DNA of 5,885 nucleotides from an uncultured Clostridia bacterium (GCA_937901465.1 CALGTU010000100.1:1-5885), one strand, 5' to 3'. Positions 1 through 5,079 are shown, counted from the stretch's first letter. The notes: generated from the sequence alone by a model not told the origin. Numbers and translations are program-made.

Positions 1-53
1 TCTGCGGTTCACTTTATTTCGCAGAAAAAATAAGAAAAGAATTTATTGAATAA
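1..53 (+). CDS. folC: C-terminal end of probable FolC (folylpolyglutamate/dihydrofolate synthase), partial
   Basis: Only the last 16 complete codons are in the window (reading frame starting at base 3, stop TAA at 51-53); the gene runs in from the left. The peptide reads CGSLYFAEKIRKEFIE. A 'GSLY' followed by a short helix with 'E(K/V)IR' is the usual C-terminus of the FolC/MurC-like ligase family, which adds glutamate to (dihydro)folate in the cytoplasm. That is family knowledge applied to a very short match, so the name is an inference. The position supports a real gene end: a strong hairpin with a T tract begins 8 nt after the stop, and the neighbouring operon converges on it. The other two plus frames also stop within 50 bases but give no recognisable ending. 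Confidence 0.6.
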   Translation, partial: CGSLYFAEKIRKEFIE

Positions 54-98
54 AAAAATATCCCGTAAGGAAGAAGAAAGTTCCTTACGGGATTTTTT
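53..98. terminator. Bidirectional rho-independent terminator between convergent genes
   Basis: A perfect 12-bp inverted repeat (61-72 with 81-92, TCCCGTAAGGAA / TTCCTTACGGGA) encloses an 8-nt loop. The right side is followed by six T (93-98). The left side is preceded by seven A (52-58), which become a T tract on the minus strand. The stem can therefore end transcription of the plus-strand folC-like gene (stop at 53) and of the minus-strand metal operon, whose last stop codon is at 97-99. The T tract touches that stop codon. Confidence 0.9.
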
Positions 99-603
99 AT
101 TTTATGATATTGCCTATAACTACAACAAATCCTGCCGATACAAGAGAGAGTATAAGACTTATAACGGTTCCTATCAGACTTTGCTTTATATGAAAAAGAT
201 AGTTGTGATATTCTTCTGTTAAATCTTCCGTTCCTTTTATTATCTTGCTTTTATCGTGACAGAATATCATACAATCCATAACTATAGCGTCATACCAGGT
301 TATAGAAAGCGAGATAGCGAGAACAGAAAGAAAACTGCCTATGAATTCTTTTTGTCCGTTTACATATATCATTATAAAAGCGATGAGTACCGAAAAAACG
401 AAAACACCTACAACTTTTCTTATAATCTCTTTCTTGCTGAAACGACTTTTCTGTTCTTTCGGGATAACTCCCATTTCTCGGAGTCGCTCTCTTACTTTCG
501 GAGGATAACTTCCTGCCATAAGAAGATTATCTTTTTTGTGGATAAGAGCTATCAGCAGATGAAACACAAGACAACAAACAATACATTCGATTATAAGTAT
601 CAT
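97..603 (-). CDS. Small four-helix membrane protein of unknown function, last gene of metal operon
   Basis: Encodes 168 residues from the ATG at 601-603. An in-frame start further upstream would place 27 residues inside the ATPase gene, so it is not favoured. The chosen start lies 2 nt after the ATPase stop, with GGAAAGG about 10 nt before it, which suggests translational coupling. Hydrophobic segments lie at about residues 1-21, 62-82, 86-104 and 141-165. Between the first two is a charged loop containing YPPKVRERLREMGVIP (33-48). The third is followed by WYDAIVMDCMIFCHDKSK (103-120) and a GTED turn. No catalytic motif, metal-binding repeat or transporter signature is evident, and I cannot assign a family name. 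Position in the operon suggests a membrane role linked to metal efflux or envelope stress, but that is inference only. C111 and C115 with H116 are the only cluster that might touch metal. Confidence 0.85.
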   Translation of the reverse strand: MILIIECIVCCLVFHLLIALIHKKDNLLMAGSYPPKVRERLREMGVIPKEQKSRFSKKEIIRKVVGVFVFSVLIAFIMIYVNGQKEFIGSFLSVLAISLSITWYDAIVMDCMIFCHDKSKIIKGTEDLTEEYHNYLFHIKQSLIGTVISLILSLVSAGFVVVIGNIIK

Positions 604-605
604 AT

Positions 606-2465
606 TTATCTTACCTTTCCACATCTCATAGCATTGAGTATTGCGATAACCGAAACACCTACATCGGCGAAAACCGCAAGCCACATATTAGCGATTCCGA
701 AAATGCCGAGTATCATTATTATTCCTTTTACCAATAATGCAAAAACAATATTCTGCATAACAATACTCATAGTCTTTTTAGAAAGCTTTACAGCGAGAGA
801 AATTTTAACAGGGTTATCATCTGTAATGACAACATCGGCAGCCTCGATAGCAGCATCAGAACCAAGTTCTCCCATAGCAATTCCGACATCGGCCATAGTA
901 AGAACAGGTGCGTCGTTTATTCCGTCGCCGACAAATACAAGAGAACTGTCTTTATGCTTTTCCTTTAAGAATTTTTCGACAAAAGATACCTTGTCGTCAG
1001 GCAAGAGTTCAGAATAGATTTCTTTTATACCCAAACTTTCACCTACACTGTCAGCAACTTCTTTTCTATCGCCCGTAAGCATTATCTTCCGGTTGACGTT
1101 AAGTCTGTCAAGCTCCTTAAGAGCAGTTTCTGAATTTTCTTTTATCTCATCTGATATAACTATATATCCCGAGAAAGTTTTATCGATAGCAATATAAACA
1201 ATTGTTCCTGCCGATATGCATTCCTTGTATTCAACACCGATTTTTTTCATCAGTTTTTCGTTTCCTACAGCAACTTCTTTTCCGTCAACAACGCTTATAA
1301 CGCCATGACCTGAAATTTCTTCTGTTTCAGAAACACAGTTTTTCGAAAGTTCTTCAGAATAAGCTTCTCTTAAAGAAACAGAAACTGGGTGGTCTGAAAA
1401 ACTTTCCGCAAGAGATGCAAAACGGAGCAACTCTTTTTCACTGTATTTTTCAGAGTGTATTTCAGTAACCTTAAAATTCCCTTTTGTAAGAGTACCTGTT
1501 TTATCAAAAACAGCAATTTCTGCTTTCGATAAACTTTCTATACAAGTGCTTCCTTTTATGAGAATTCCTTTTTTAGATGCACCGCCTATTCCGCCAAAGA
1601 AACTTAAAGGAACAGAAATAACAAGTGCACAAGGGCAGGATATAACAAGCATAATAAGTGCCTGTTCAACCCATTCAGCCCATTCTCCGTCAAAGAATAA
1701 AGGTGGAATAACAGCTATAAGAACAGCAAGGATTATAACTGCGGGAGTATAATATTTTGCAAACTTTGTTATAAAGTTTTCTGATTTTGCTTTTCTCATA
1801 GAAGAATTTTCTACAAGGTCAAGAATTTTCGCAACAGTTGAGTTGTCATAGGTTTTTGTTGTTCTTGCCTTTAAAAGTCCTCTTCCGTTTATACAACCGC
1901 TTATAAGATTATCGCCTTCGGCTACATCGCGAGGAATAGATTCACCCGTTAAAGCAGATGTGTTTATTTCTGATTTTCCTTCGATAATTATAGCGTCAAT
2001 CGGTATTTTTTCACCGGGTTTTATAACAATTATTTCGCCTTCTTCTACTTCTTCAGGCATAACTTCTTCAATTTCGCCATTTCGTTCGACATTCGCAAAA
2101 TCAGGGCATATATCCATAAGGTCTGATATTGATTTTCTCGAACGATGAACGGCGATACTCTGAAAAAGTTCTCCTACCTGATAAAAAAGCATAACCGCAA
2201 CAGCCTCGGGGTATTCCTTTAAAATAAAAGCACCGATAGTTGCTATAACCATAAGAAAATTTTCGTCAAAAATCTGACCATGAAATATGTTTTTTACAGC
2301 CTTTATCAAAATATCGTATCCGATAATAAGATAGGGGATAAGATAAACCATCAGCATTATGAGCATGTTGTCATATCCCGATATTTTTGAAAAGACAGAT
2401 ATTCCGATAAAAAGAATTCCTGAAATAATTATTCTTATAAGAACTTTTTTCTGCTTATTGTTCAT
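606..2465 (-). CDS. cadA: P1B-2 type heavy-metal (Zn/Cd/Pb) exporting ATPase
   Basis: 619 residues; an inner-membrane pump that uses ATP to export soft divalent metals. The start at 2463-2465 is chosen because AGGAGA lies 6 nt upstream; an in-frame ATG six codons earlier would overlap the previous gene and lacks this spacing. Eight membrane segments are visible (about 8-25, 35-55, 70-83, 87-105, 237-258, 268-293, 570-588, 592-612). The actuator-domain motif SALTGES is at 170-176, the metal-site CPC at 277-279 in helix 6, the phosphorylation motif DKTGT at 321-325, the nucleotide-domain HP pair at 359-360 and GHG at 386-388, then TGD at 464-466 and GDGIND at 513-518. Helix 7 has QNIVFALLVKG (K580) and helix 8 has ADVGVSV (D601), matching the Lys and Asp that mark ZntA/CadA rather than copper pumps. 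There is no N-terminal HMA domain: it is encoded separately just upstream. The C-terminus is short. Exact metal preference among Zn, Cd and Pb cannot be read from sequence. Confidence 0.97.
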   Translation of the reverse strand: MNNKQKKVLIRIIISGILFIGISVFSKISGYDNMLIMLMVYLIPYLIIGYDILIKAVKNIFHGQIFDENFLMVIATIGAFILKEYPEAVAVMLFYQVGELFQSIAVHRSRKSISDLMDICPDFANVERNGEIEEVMPEEVEEGEIIVIKPGEKIPIDAIIIEGKSEINTSALTGESIPRDVAEGDNLISGCINGRGLLKARTTKTYDNSTVAKILDLVENSSMRKAKSENFITKFAKYYTPAVIILAVLIAVIPPLFFDGEWAEWVEQALIMLVISCPCALVISVPLSFFGGIGGASKKGILIKGSTCIESLSKAEIAVFDKTGTLTKGNFKVTEIHSEKYSEKELLRFASLAESFSDHPVSVSLREAYSEELSKNCVSETEEISGHGVISVVDGKEVAVGNEKLMKKIGVEYKECISAGTIVYIAIDKTFSGYIVISDEIKENSETALKELDRLNVNRKIMLTGDRKEVADSVGESLGIKEIYSELLPDDKVSFVEKFLKEKHKDSSLVFVGDGINDAPVLTMADVGIAMGELGSDAAIEAADVVITDDNPVKISLAVKLSKKTMSIVMQNIVFALLVKGIIMILGIFGIANMWLAVFADVGVSVIAILNAMRCGKVR

Positions 2466-2471
2466 AAAACT

Positions 2472-2477
2472 TCTCCT
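2472..2477 (-). promoter_or_regulatory. Ribosome binding site deciding the ATPase start
   Basis: AGGAGA on the minus strand lies 6 nt before the ATG at 2465 and overlaps the TAG stop (2476-2478) of the upstream HMA gene. Ribosomes ending the HMA gene would finish on this site, which fits coupled translation of the two proteins. Confidence 0.85.
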
Positions 2478-2694
2478 AAACACAGATTCTGCAATCAGGT
2501 TCTATCTTCTTGCATATTTTCTGTGCTTTTTCGATTATTTCAGAAAGAACAGATTCGTCTGCTTCGATTGTAAGTCGCTGACGCATAAAACTTACATTTG
2601 CGTTTTCAACGCCATCTATCTTATTTATTGCATCTTCCATTTTAGCGGCACAATTTGCGCAATCGAGATTTTCGAGTTTATAAACCTTTTTCAT
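2476..2694 (-). CDS. Free-standing heavy-metal-associated (HMA) domain protein
   Basis: 72 residues, one HMA ferredoxin-like fold. It opens MKKVYKLENLDCANCAAKME, with the metal-binding pair C12 and C15 in a DCxxC loop. The middle segment IDGVENANVSF (26-36) and the strand RLTIEAD (40-46) are the expected second parts of the fold. Unlike a standard copper chaperone it has a C-terminal tail IEPDCRICV with a second Cys pair (C68, C71) plus C61. In most CadA/ZntA pumps this domain is fused to the ATPase N-terminus; here it is a separate gene ending 10 nt before an ATPase that lacks one. The likely role is to deliver or sense Zn/Cd/Pb for that pump in the cytoplasm, an inference from context. The start lies 2 nt after the methyltransferase stop, with GAGG 10 nt upstream. 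A CopZ-like copper role is possible but less likely beside a P1B-2 pump. Confidence 0.92.
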   Translation of the reverse strand: MKKVYKLENLDCANCAAKMEDAINKIDGVENANVSFMRQRLTIEADESVLSEIIEKAQKICKKIEPDCRICV

Positions 2695-2696
2695 AA

Positions 2697-3305
2697 TTAC
2701 ATAGCCTCTTTCTTTTTGTTGATAACTGCGTATCCAACGGGAATAACTCCGTCGATTACTTTAAAATGAATATCTCCGATTTCAGCATTTTCAAGTAAAT
2801 CGAGATAACTGTCAACAGTGAAACTTGTTCTCTGGTTATATCCCAAAAGCTTATAAAGCTTTATCACGGGCATTTTATCATCTACAAGGAATGTAGGAAG
2901 AATAAGTCTTCCACCTTTCTTTGTAACTCTTGCAAGTTCTTTTATTGCGATTTCAGGAGTGTCTATAAGATGAAGAATATTTCCTGCAATAACAACATCA
3001 TAGCTTTCGTCAGCGTCGTCAAGAGAGAATATATCTCTTGTGTCAAAAAAGATGTTTTTAATACCTTTTCTTTTGCATTTCTTTTCTGCTGTTTCAAGCA
3101 TTTTTTCAGAAAGGTCTGTCGAAATAACACTTTCTGCATTTTTTGATGCTGCTATCGAAAGTTCTCCCGTTCCCGCAGCACAATCAAGAACCTTAGCACC
3201 ACTCGGAATAAGTCTTGCTGTATTACAAAGCATTTCTCTGTATGCTTTTTTGTTAAGCGATTCTGCTAAATCGTATATCCCTGAAACTTTATCCCAAAAA
3301 CTCAT
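2697..3305 (-). CDS. Class I SAM-dependent methyltransferase (UbiE/methyltransferase-11 type) in metal operon
   Basis: 202 residues from the ATG at 3303-3305, chosen because GAGGT sits 8 nt before it; the ATG two codons earlier is only 2 nt from that site. It begins MSFWDKVSGIYDLAESLNKK. The SAM-binding core is clear: VLDCAAGTGEL (39-49) is motif I, STDLS (62-66) ends strand 2 with the ribose-binding acid D64, TRDIF supplies D91 after strand 3, YDVVIAGNILHLI (102-114) is strand 4, and GGRLILPT (131-138) is strand 5. The protein is cytosolic and its substrate is unknown. Arsenite methyltransferases (ArsM) are longer and need three characteristic Cys residues. This protein is short and its few Cys (in EMLC, LDCA and KKC) do not follow that layout, so ArsM is not supported. 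Placement between a metal sensor and a metal pump suggests metal- or metalloid-linked methylation, by inference only. Confidence 0.93.
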   Translation of the reverse strand: MSFWDKVSGIYDLAESLNKKAYREMLCNTARLIPSGAKVLDCAAGTGELSIAASKNAESVISTDLSEKMLETAEKKCKRKGIKNIFFDTRDIFSLDDADESYDVVIAGNILHLIDTPEIAIKELARVTKKGGRLILPTFLVDDKMPVIKLYKLLGYNQRTSFTVDSYLDLLENAEIGDIHFKVIDGVIPVGYAVINKKKEAM

Positions 3306-3313
3306 TTTCATCT

Positions 3314-3318
3314 ACCTC
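3314..3318 (-). promoter_or_regulatory. Ribosome binding site deciding the methyltransferase start
   Basis: GAGGT on the minus strand overlaps the TGA stop (3317-3319) of the sensor gene and lies 8 nt before the ATG at 3305. It is only 2 nt from the alternative ATG at 3311, which argues for the shorter protein. Confidence 0.75.
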
Positions 3319-3682
3319 ATTCTTCAATATGTTCAAGCCCCTGCTGAAGTATGGTCTTTACATGACCATCAGAAAGGGCATAGAATACAGATTTCCCGTC
3401 GCGTCTGCATTTAACGAGCTTACTTTGTTTAAGAGCTCTTAACTGATGCGAAATAGCAGACTGTGTCATTCCGAGAATTGTTGCAAGGTCACATACACAC
3501 ATTTCCGATTCAGAAAGAACATAAAGGATTCTTATTCTTGTTGAATCTCCGAAAACTTTGAAAAGTTCTGCTAAATCATAAAGAATTTCTTCATCAGGCA
3601 TAACAGATGAAACCTTTTCAACTATTTCATCGTGTGCATGAATATAATCGCATTTTTCTATCATTTCGTTTTTCTTTTCCAT
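3317..3682 (-). CDS. ArsR/SmtB-family metal-sensing repressor (CadC/ZiaR-like)
   Basis: 121 residues, a winged-helix repressor that binds its operator without metal and is released by metal. The DNA-reading helix is about TQSAISHQLRALK (73-85), followed by the wing CRRDGKSVFYAL (92-103). Two metal sites of the family are visible. The alpha3N site has C11 and H15 (plus H17) at the N-terminus and C62, C64 and D65 in MCVCDLA. The alpha5 dimer site is D105, H107, H118 and E121, with the same spacing as SmtB D104/H106/H117/E120. Keeping both sites resembles ZiaR and CadC, so Zn, Cd and Pb are plausible inducers. AGGTGA just before the ATG is the ribosome binding site, and a consensus promoter and a 12-2-12 operator lie directly upstream, so it very probably represses its own operon. 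The gene stops 11 nt before the methyltransferase start. Confidence 0.96.
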   Translation of the reverse strand: MEKKNEMIEKCDYIHAHDEIVEKVSSVMPDEEILYDLAELFKVFGDSTRIRILYVLSESEMCVCDLATILGMTQSAISHQLRALKQSKLVKCRRDGKSVFYALSDGHVKTILQQGLEHIEE

Positions 3683-3693
3683 AATATCACCTC

Positions 3694-3719
3694 AACATAT
3701 GAGCATTTGTTCATATGTT
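3694..3719. promoter_or_regulatory. Predicted ArsR/SmtB operator, 12-2-12 inverted repeat
   Basis: Left arm AACATATGAGCA (3694-3705), 2-bp spacer TT, right arm TGTTCATATGTT (3708-3719). The arms are complementary at 11 of 12 positions (G3703 opposite T3710 is the mismatch). A 12-2-12 repeat with a TGAaCA/TGTTCA core is the known operator form of SmtB-like repressors. It lies between the -10 box and the ribosome binding site of the sensor gene and covers the predicted transcription start near 3714, an ideal place for repression. Confidence 0.88.
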
Positions 3720-3720
3720 T

Positions 3721-3749
3721 GTTATATCACTTTTCAGACACTTTGTCAA
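3721..3749 (-). promoter_or_regulatory. Sigma-A promoter of the metal operon
   Basis: On the minus strand, a perfect -35 TTGACA (3744-3749) is followed by exactly 17 bp and a -10 TATAAC (3721-3726). The predicted start is an A near 3714, inside the operator, giving a leader of about 32 nt. The near-consensus boxes suggest strong expression once the repressor leaves. Confidence 0.88.
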
Positions 3750-3894
3750 TGAACAAATTGTTAACAAAATCAGAAAATCTCTATATTTTTACAGAGAAAA
3801 ATGCATAGATTGTCAATTCACACAAATGAAAACATCAAATACCAATATTTTTGCATATTGTAACAAATTAAGCACAAAATTTTGTATAAAACGC
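3750..3894. other. AT-rich divergent intergenic region with a 12-bp palindrome
   Basis: The whole gap between the divergent start codons is 324 nt (3683-4006). Outside the two promoters this middle part is very AT-rich and shows no credible gene: short open frames here have no ribosome binding site. It holds a perfect palindrome ACAAAATTTTGT at 3874-3885, ending 9 bp before the rpsL -35 box. It also holds a lone TGAACA at 3750-3755 that resembles an operator half-site beside the metal promoter. The A/T runs just upstream of the rpsL promoter could act as an UP element. Confidence 0.5.
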
Positions 3895-3923
3895 TTGACA
3901 TCAAGATACCATTATAGTAAAAT
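3895..3923 (+). promoter_or_regulatory. Sigma-A promoter of the rpsL-rpsG-fusA operon
   Basis: A perfect -35 TTGACA (3895-3900), a 17-bp spacer and a -10 TAAAAT (3918-3923, five of six consensus bases). The predicted start is near 3930, giving a leader of about 77 nt before rpsL. This shows that the str operon has its own promoter rather than depending on an upstream rpoBC transcript. Confidence 0.85.
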
Positions 3924-3929
3924 AATATA

Positions 3930-3969
3930 GCGTGAGTATGTATTGGGTGAATTATGCCCAAAAATACGC
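3930..3969 (+). promoter_or_regulatory. Hairpin at the 5' end of the rpsL leader
   Basis: TTGGG (3943-3947) pairs with CCCAA (3957-3961) around a 9-nt loop. Outer pairs GCG (3930-3932) with CGC (3967-3969) and TAT (3937-3939) with ATA (3964-3966) can extend it through bulges. With the predicted transcription start at about 3930, the stem would sit at the very 5' end of the mRNA. No long T tract follows, so it is not an intrinsic terminator. A stabilising or regulatory hairpin is possible; function is inference. Confidence 0.45.
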
Positions 3970-4006
3970 ATTTTCACAATAATTCTTAAGAAAGGAGATT
4001 GATTTA

Positions 4007-4432
4007 ATGCCAACCTTTAACCAGTTAGTAAGAAAGGGAAGAGACGTTATCGAAAAGAAGTCAACAGCTCCCGCACTTCTCAAAGGTTACAATGCCAAGA
4101 AGAAGGTAGCTATCGAACAGACTTCACCTCAGAAGCGTGGTGTATGCACAGCAGTTAGAACAGCAACACCTAAGAAGCCTAACTCAGCTATGAGAAAAAT
4201 TGCCAGAGTAAGACTTACAAACGGTTCTGAAGTAACAGCTTACATCCCAGGTATCGGCCATAACCTCCAGGAACACTCAGTTGTTCTTATCAGAGGCGGT
4301 AGAGTTAAGGACCTCCCCGGTGTACGTTATCATATCATCCGTGGAACACTTGACGCTCAGGGCGTTGCAAAGAGAATGCAGGCTCGTTCAAAGTACGGTG
4401 CAAAGAAACCAAAGGCAGGAGCAGCAAAGTAA
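4007..4432 (+). CDS. rpsL: 30S ribosomal protein S12
   Basis: 141 residues, the long form usual in Gram-positive bacteria (Escherichia coli S12 has 124). Relative to the E. coli protein it carries a 13-residue insertion between the N-terminal NQLVRK and PQKRGVCT. S12 sits at the 30S decoding centre and helps control tRNA selection. The conserved loops are intact: TPKKPNSAMRK (54-64) and GGRVKDLPGVRYH (97-109). K56 and K101 correspond to E. coli K43 and K88, where streptomycin-resistance changes occur; both are wild-type Lys here. D102 matches the aspartate that RimO methylthiolates in other bacteria. The start is supported by AAAGGAG (3991-3997) 9 nt upstream. The gene is first in the str operon, followed after a 176-nt structured spacer by rpsG. 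Its base composition is visibly richer in GC than the metal operon, as expected for a highly expressed gene. Confidence 0.99.
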   Translation: MPTFNQLVRKGRDVIEKKSTAPALLKGYNAKKKVAIEQTSPQKRGVCTAVRTATPKKPNSAMRKIARVRLTNGSEVTAYIPGIGHNLQEHSVVLIRGGRVKDLPGVRYHIIRGTLDAQGVAKRMQARSKYGAKKPKAGAAK

Positions 4433-4462
4433 TAACTTTGGCTTTTGCAAAAACATTTAATA

Positions 4463-4575
4463 GTAATCTCGATACCACGATTTATGTGGAGTATCTGTAT
4501 ATATATAGTATATGGGTGCCTCTGCATTGGTCGACGGGTTTTCCGTGCGATAAATCGTGCGGATGAAACGAGTAC
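4463..4575 (+). promoter_or_regulatory. Candidate structured regulatory RNA in the rpsL-rpsG spacer
   Basis: The 176-nt spacer (4433-4608) contains nested complementary segments. A perfect 10-bp stem pairs CACGATTTAT (4476-4485) with ATAAATCGTG (4550-4559). Outside it, CTCG (4468-4471) pairs with CGAG (4569-4572) and GTA (4463-4465) with TAC (4573-4575). Inside it are two small hairpins: ACGG (4534-4537) with CCGT (4543-4546), extendable by CG/CG past one bulged base, and GGUGC (4515-4519) with GCAUU (4524-4528) around a CUCU loop, including two G-U pairs. There is no T tract, open frame or good promoter. In E. coli, S7 represses the str mRNA by binding this same S12-S7 spacer; that this RNA does the same is inference. 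Confidence 0.5.
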
Positions 4576-4593
4576 CTATGATATCATTATATG

Positions 4594-4600
4594 AAGGAGG
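4594..4600 (+). promoter_or_regulatory. Ribosome binding site deciding the rpsG start
   Basis: AAGGAGG lies 8 nt before the ATG at 4609. An in-frame ATG at 4591 lies upstream of this site and would add six residues not found in S7 proteins, so it is rejected. Confidence 0.9.
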
Positions 4601-4608
4601 GAAGCGGA

Positions 4609-5079
4609 ATGCCAAGAAGAGGTAACGTTGCAAAGCGTGACGTTTTGCAGGACCCTGTATACAACTCAAAGCTCGTTACTCGTCTTATCAACAACGTAAT
4701 GCTTGACGGTAAGAAGGGTGTAGCACAGAAGATTGTTTACGGTGCATTCGAAATCGTAGCAGAAAAGACCGGAAAAGATGCTCTCGAAGCATTTGAAGAG
4801 GCAATGGAAAATATCATGCCTGTTCTCGAAGTTAAGGCTCGCCGTGTAGGTGGTGCGACATATCAGGTTCCTATGGAGGTTCGTCCCGAAAGACGCCAGA
4901 CATTAGGACTCAGATGGCTCACAACATACTCAAGAGCAAGAAATGAAAAGACAATGAAGGAAAGACTTGCCGGAGAAATTATGGACGCACTCAACGGTAT
5001 GGGCGGCGCTTGCAAGAAGCGTGACGACACACATAAAATGGCTGAAGCTAACAAGGCTTTTGCACATTTCCGTTGGTAA
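4609..5079 (+). CDS. rpsG: 30S ribosomal protein S7
   Basis: 156 residues, the standard bacterial length. S7 binds the 3' major domain of 16S rRNA, starts assembly of the 30S head and lines the E site. The N-terminus MPRRGNVAKRDVLQDPVY and the block VGGATYQVPMEVRPERRQTLGLRWL are hallmark S7 segments. The C-terminus KRDDTHKMAEANKAFAHFRW is the typical ending. The start follows a strong AAGGAGG. It is the second gene of the str operon, after a long structured spacer, and lies 27 nt before fusA. If S7 autoregulates the operon as in E. coli, the spacer would be its target; the sequence offers a fold but no proof of binding. Confidence 0.99.
   Translation: MPRRGNVAKRDVLQDPVYNSKLVTRLINNVMLDGKKGVAQKIVYGAFEIVAEKTGKDALEAFEEAMENIMPVLEVKARRVGGATYQVPMEVRPERRQTLGLRWLTTYSRARNEKTMKERLAGEIMDALNGMGGACKKRDDTHKMAEANKAFAHFRW

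Noticed and set aside
1..25. 6-bp inverted repeat TCTGCG / CGCAGA at the left edge
   Set aside because: It lies inside the folC-like coding end, has a 13-nt loop and is followed by A rather than T, so it is not a terminator; chance is likely.
256..1017. Long open plus-strand frame (253 codons)
   Set aside because: It lies antisense to the membrane-protein and ATPase genes, has no ribosome binding site or recognisable domain, and the minus-strand reading is a clear P-type ATPase.
606..2465. Copper-type (P1B-1) ATPase
   Set aside because: CPC occurs in both types, but the Lys of helix 7 and the ADVGVSV Asp of helix 8 match P1B-2; the copper-type Asn/Tyr and Met/Ser signatures are absent.
2697..3305. 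Assignment of the methyltransferase as arsenite methyltransferase ArsM
   Set aside because: It is too short and lacks the conserved three-Cys arrangement; the operon pump is Zn/Cd/Pb type rather than an arsenite system.
3715..3930. Plus-strand open frame in the divergent intergenic region
   Set aside because: It starts inside the metal operator, has no ribosome binding site, has AT-driven composition, and runs through the rpsL promoter.
4527..4555. Possible internal promoter for rpsG (TTGGTC, 17 bp, ATAAAT)
   Set aside because: Each box matches consensus at only three of six bases, and the segment is better explained by the stem pairing.
4457..4669. Minus-strand open frame across the rpsL-rpsG spacer
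   Set aside because: It has no ribosome binding site, no family resemblance, and overlaps the rpsG start; the spacer is better read as structured RNA.
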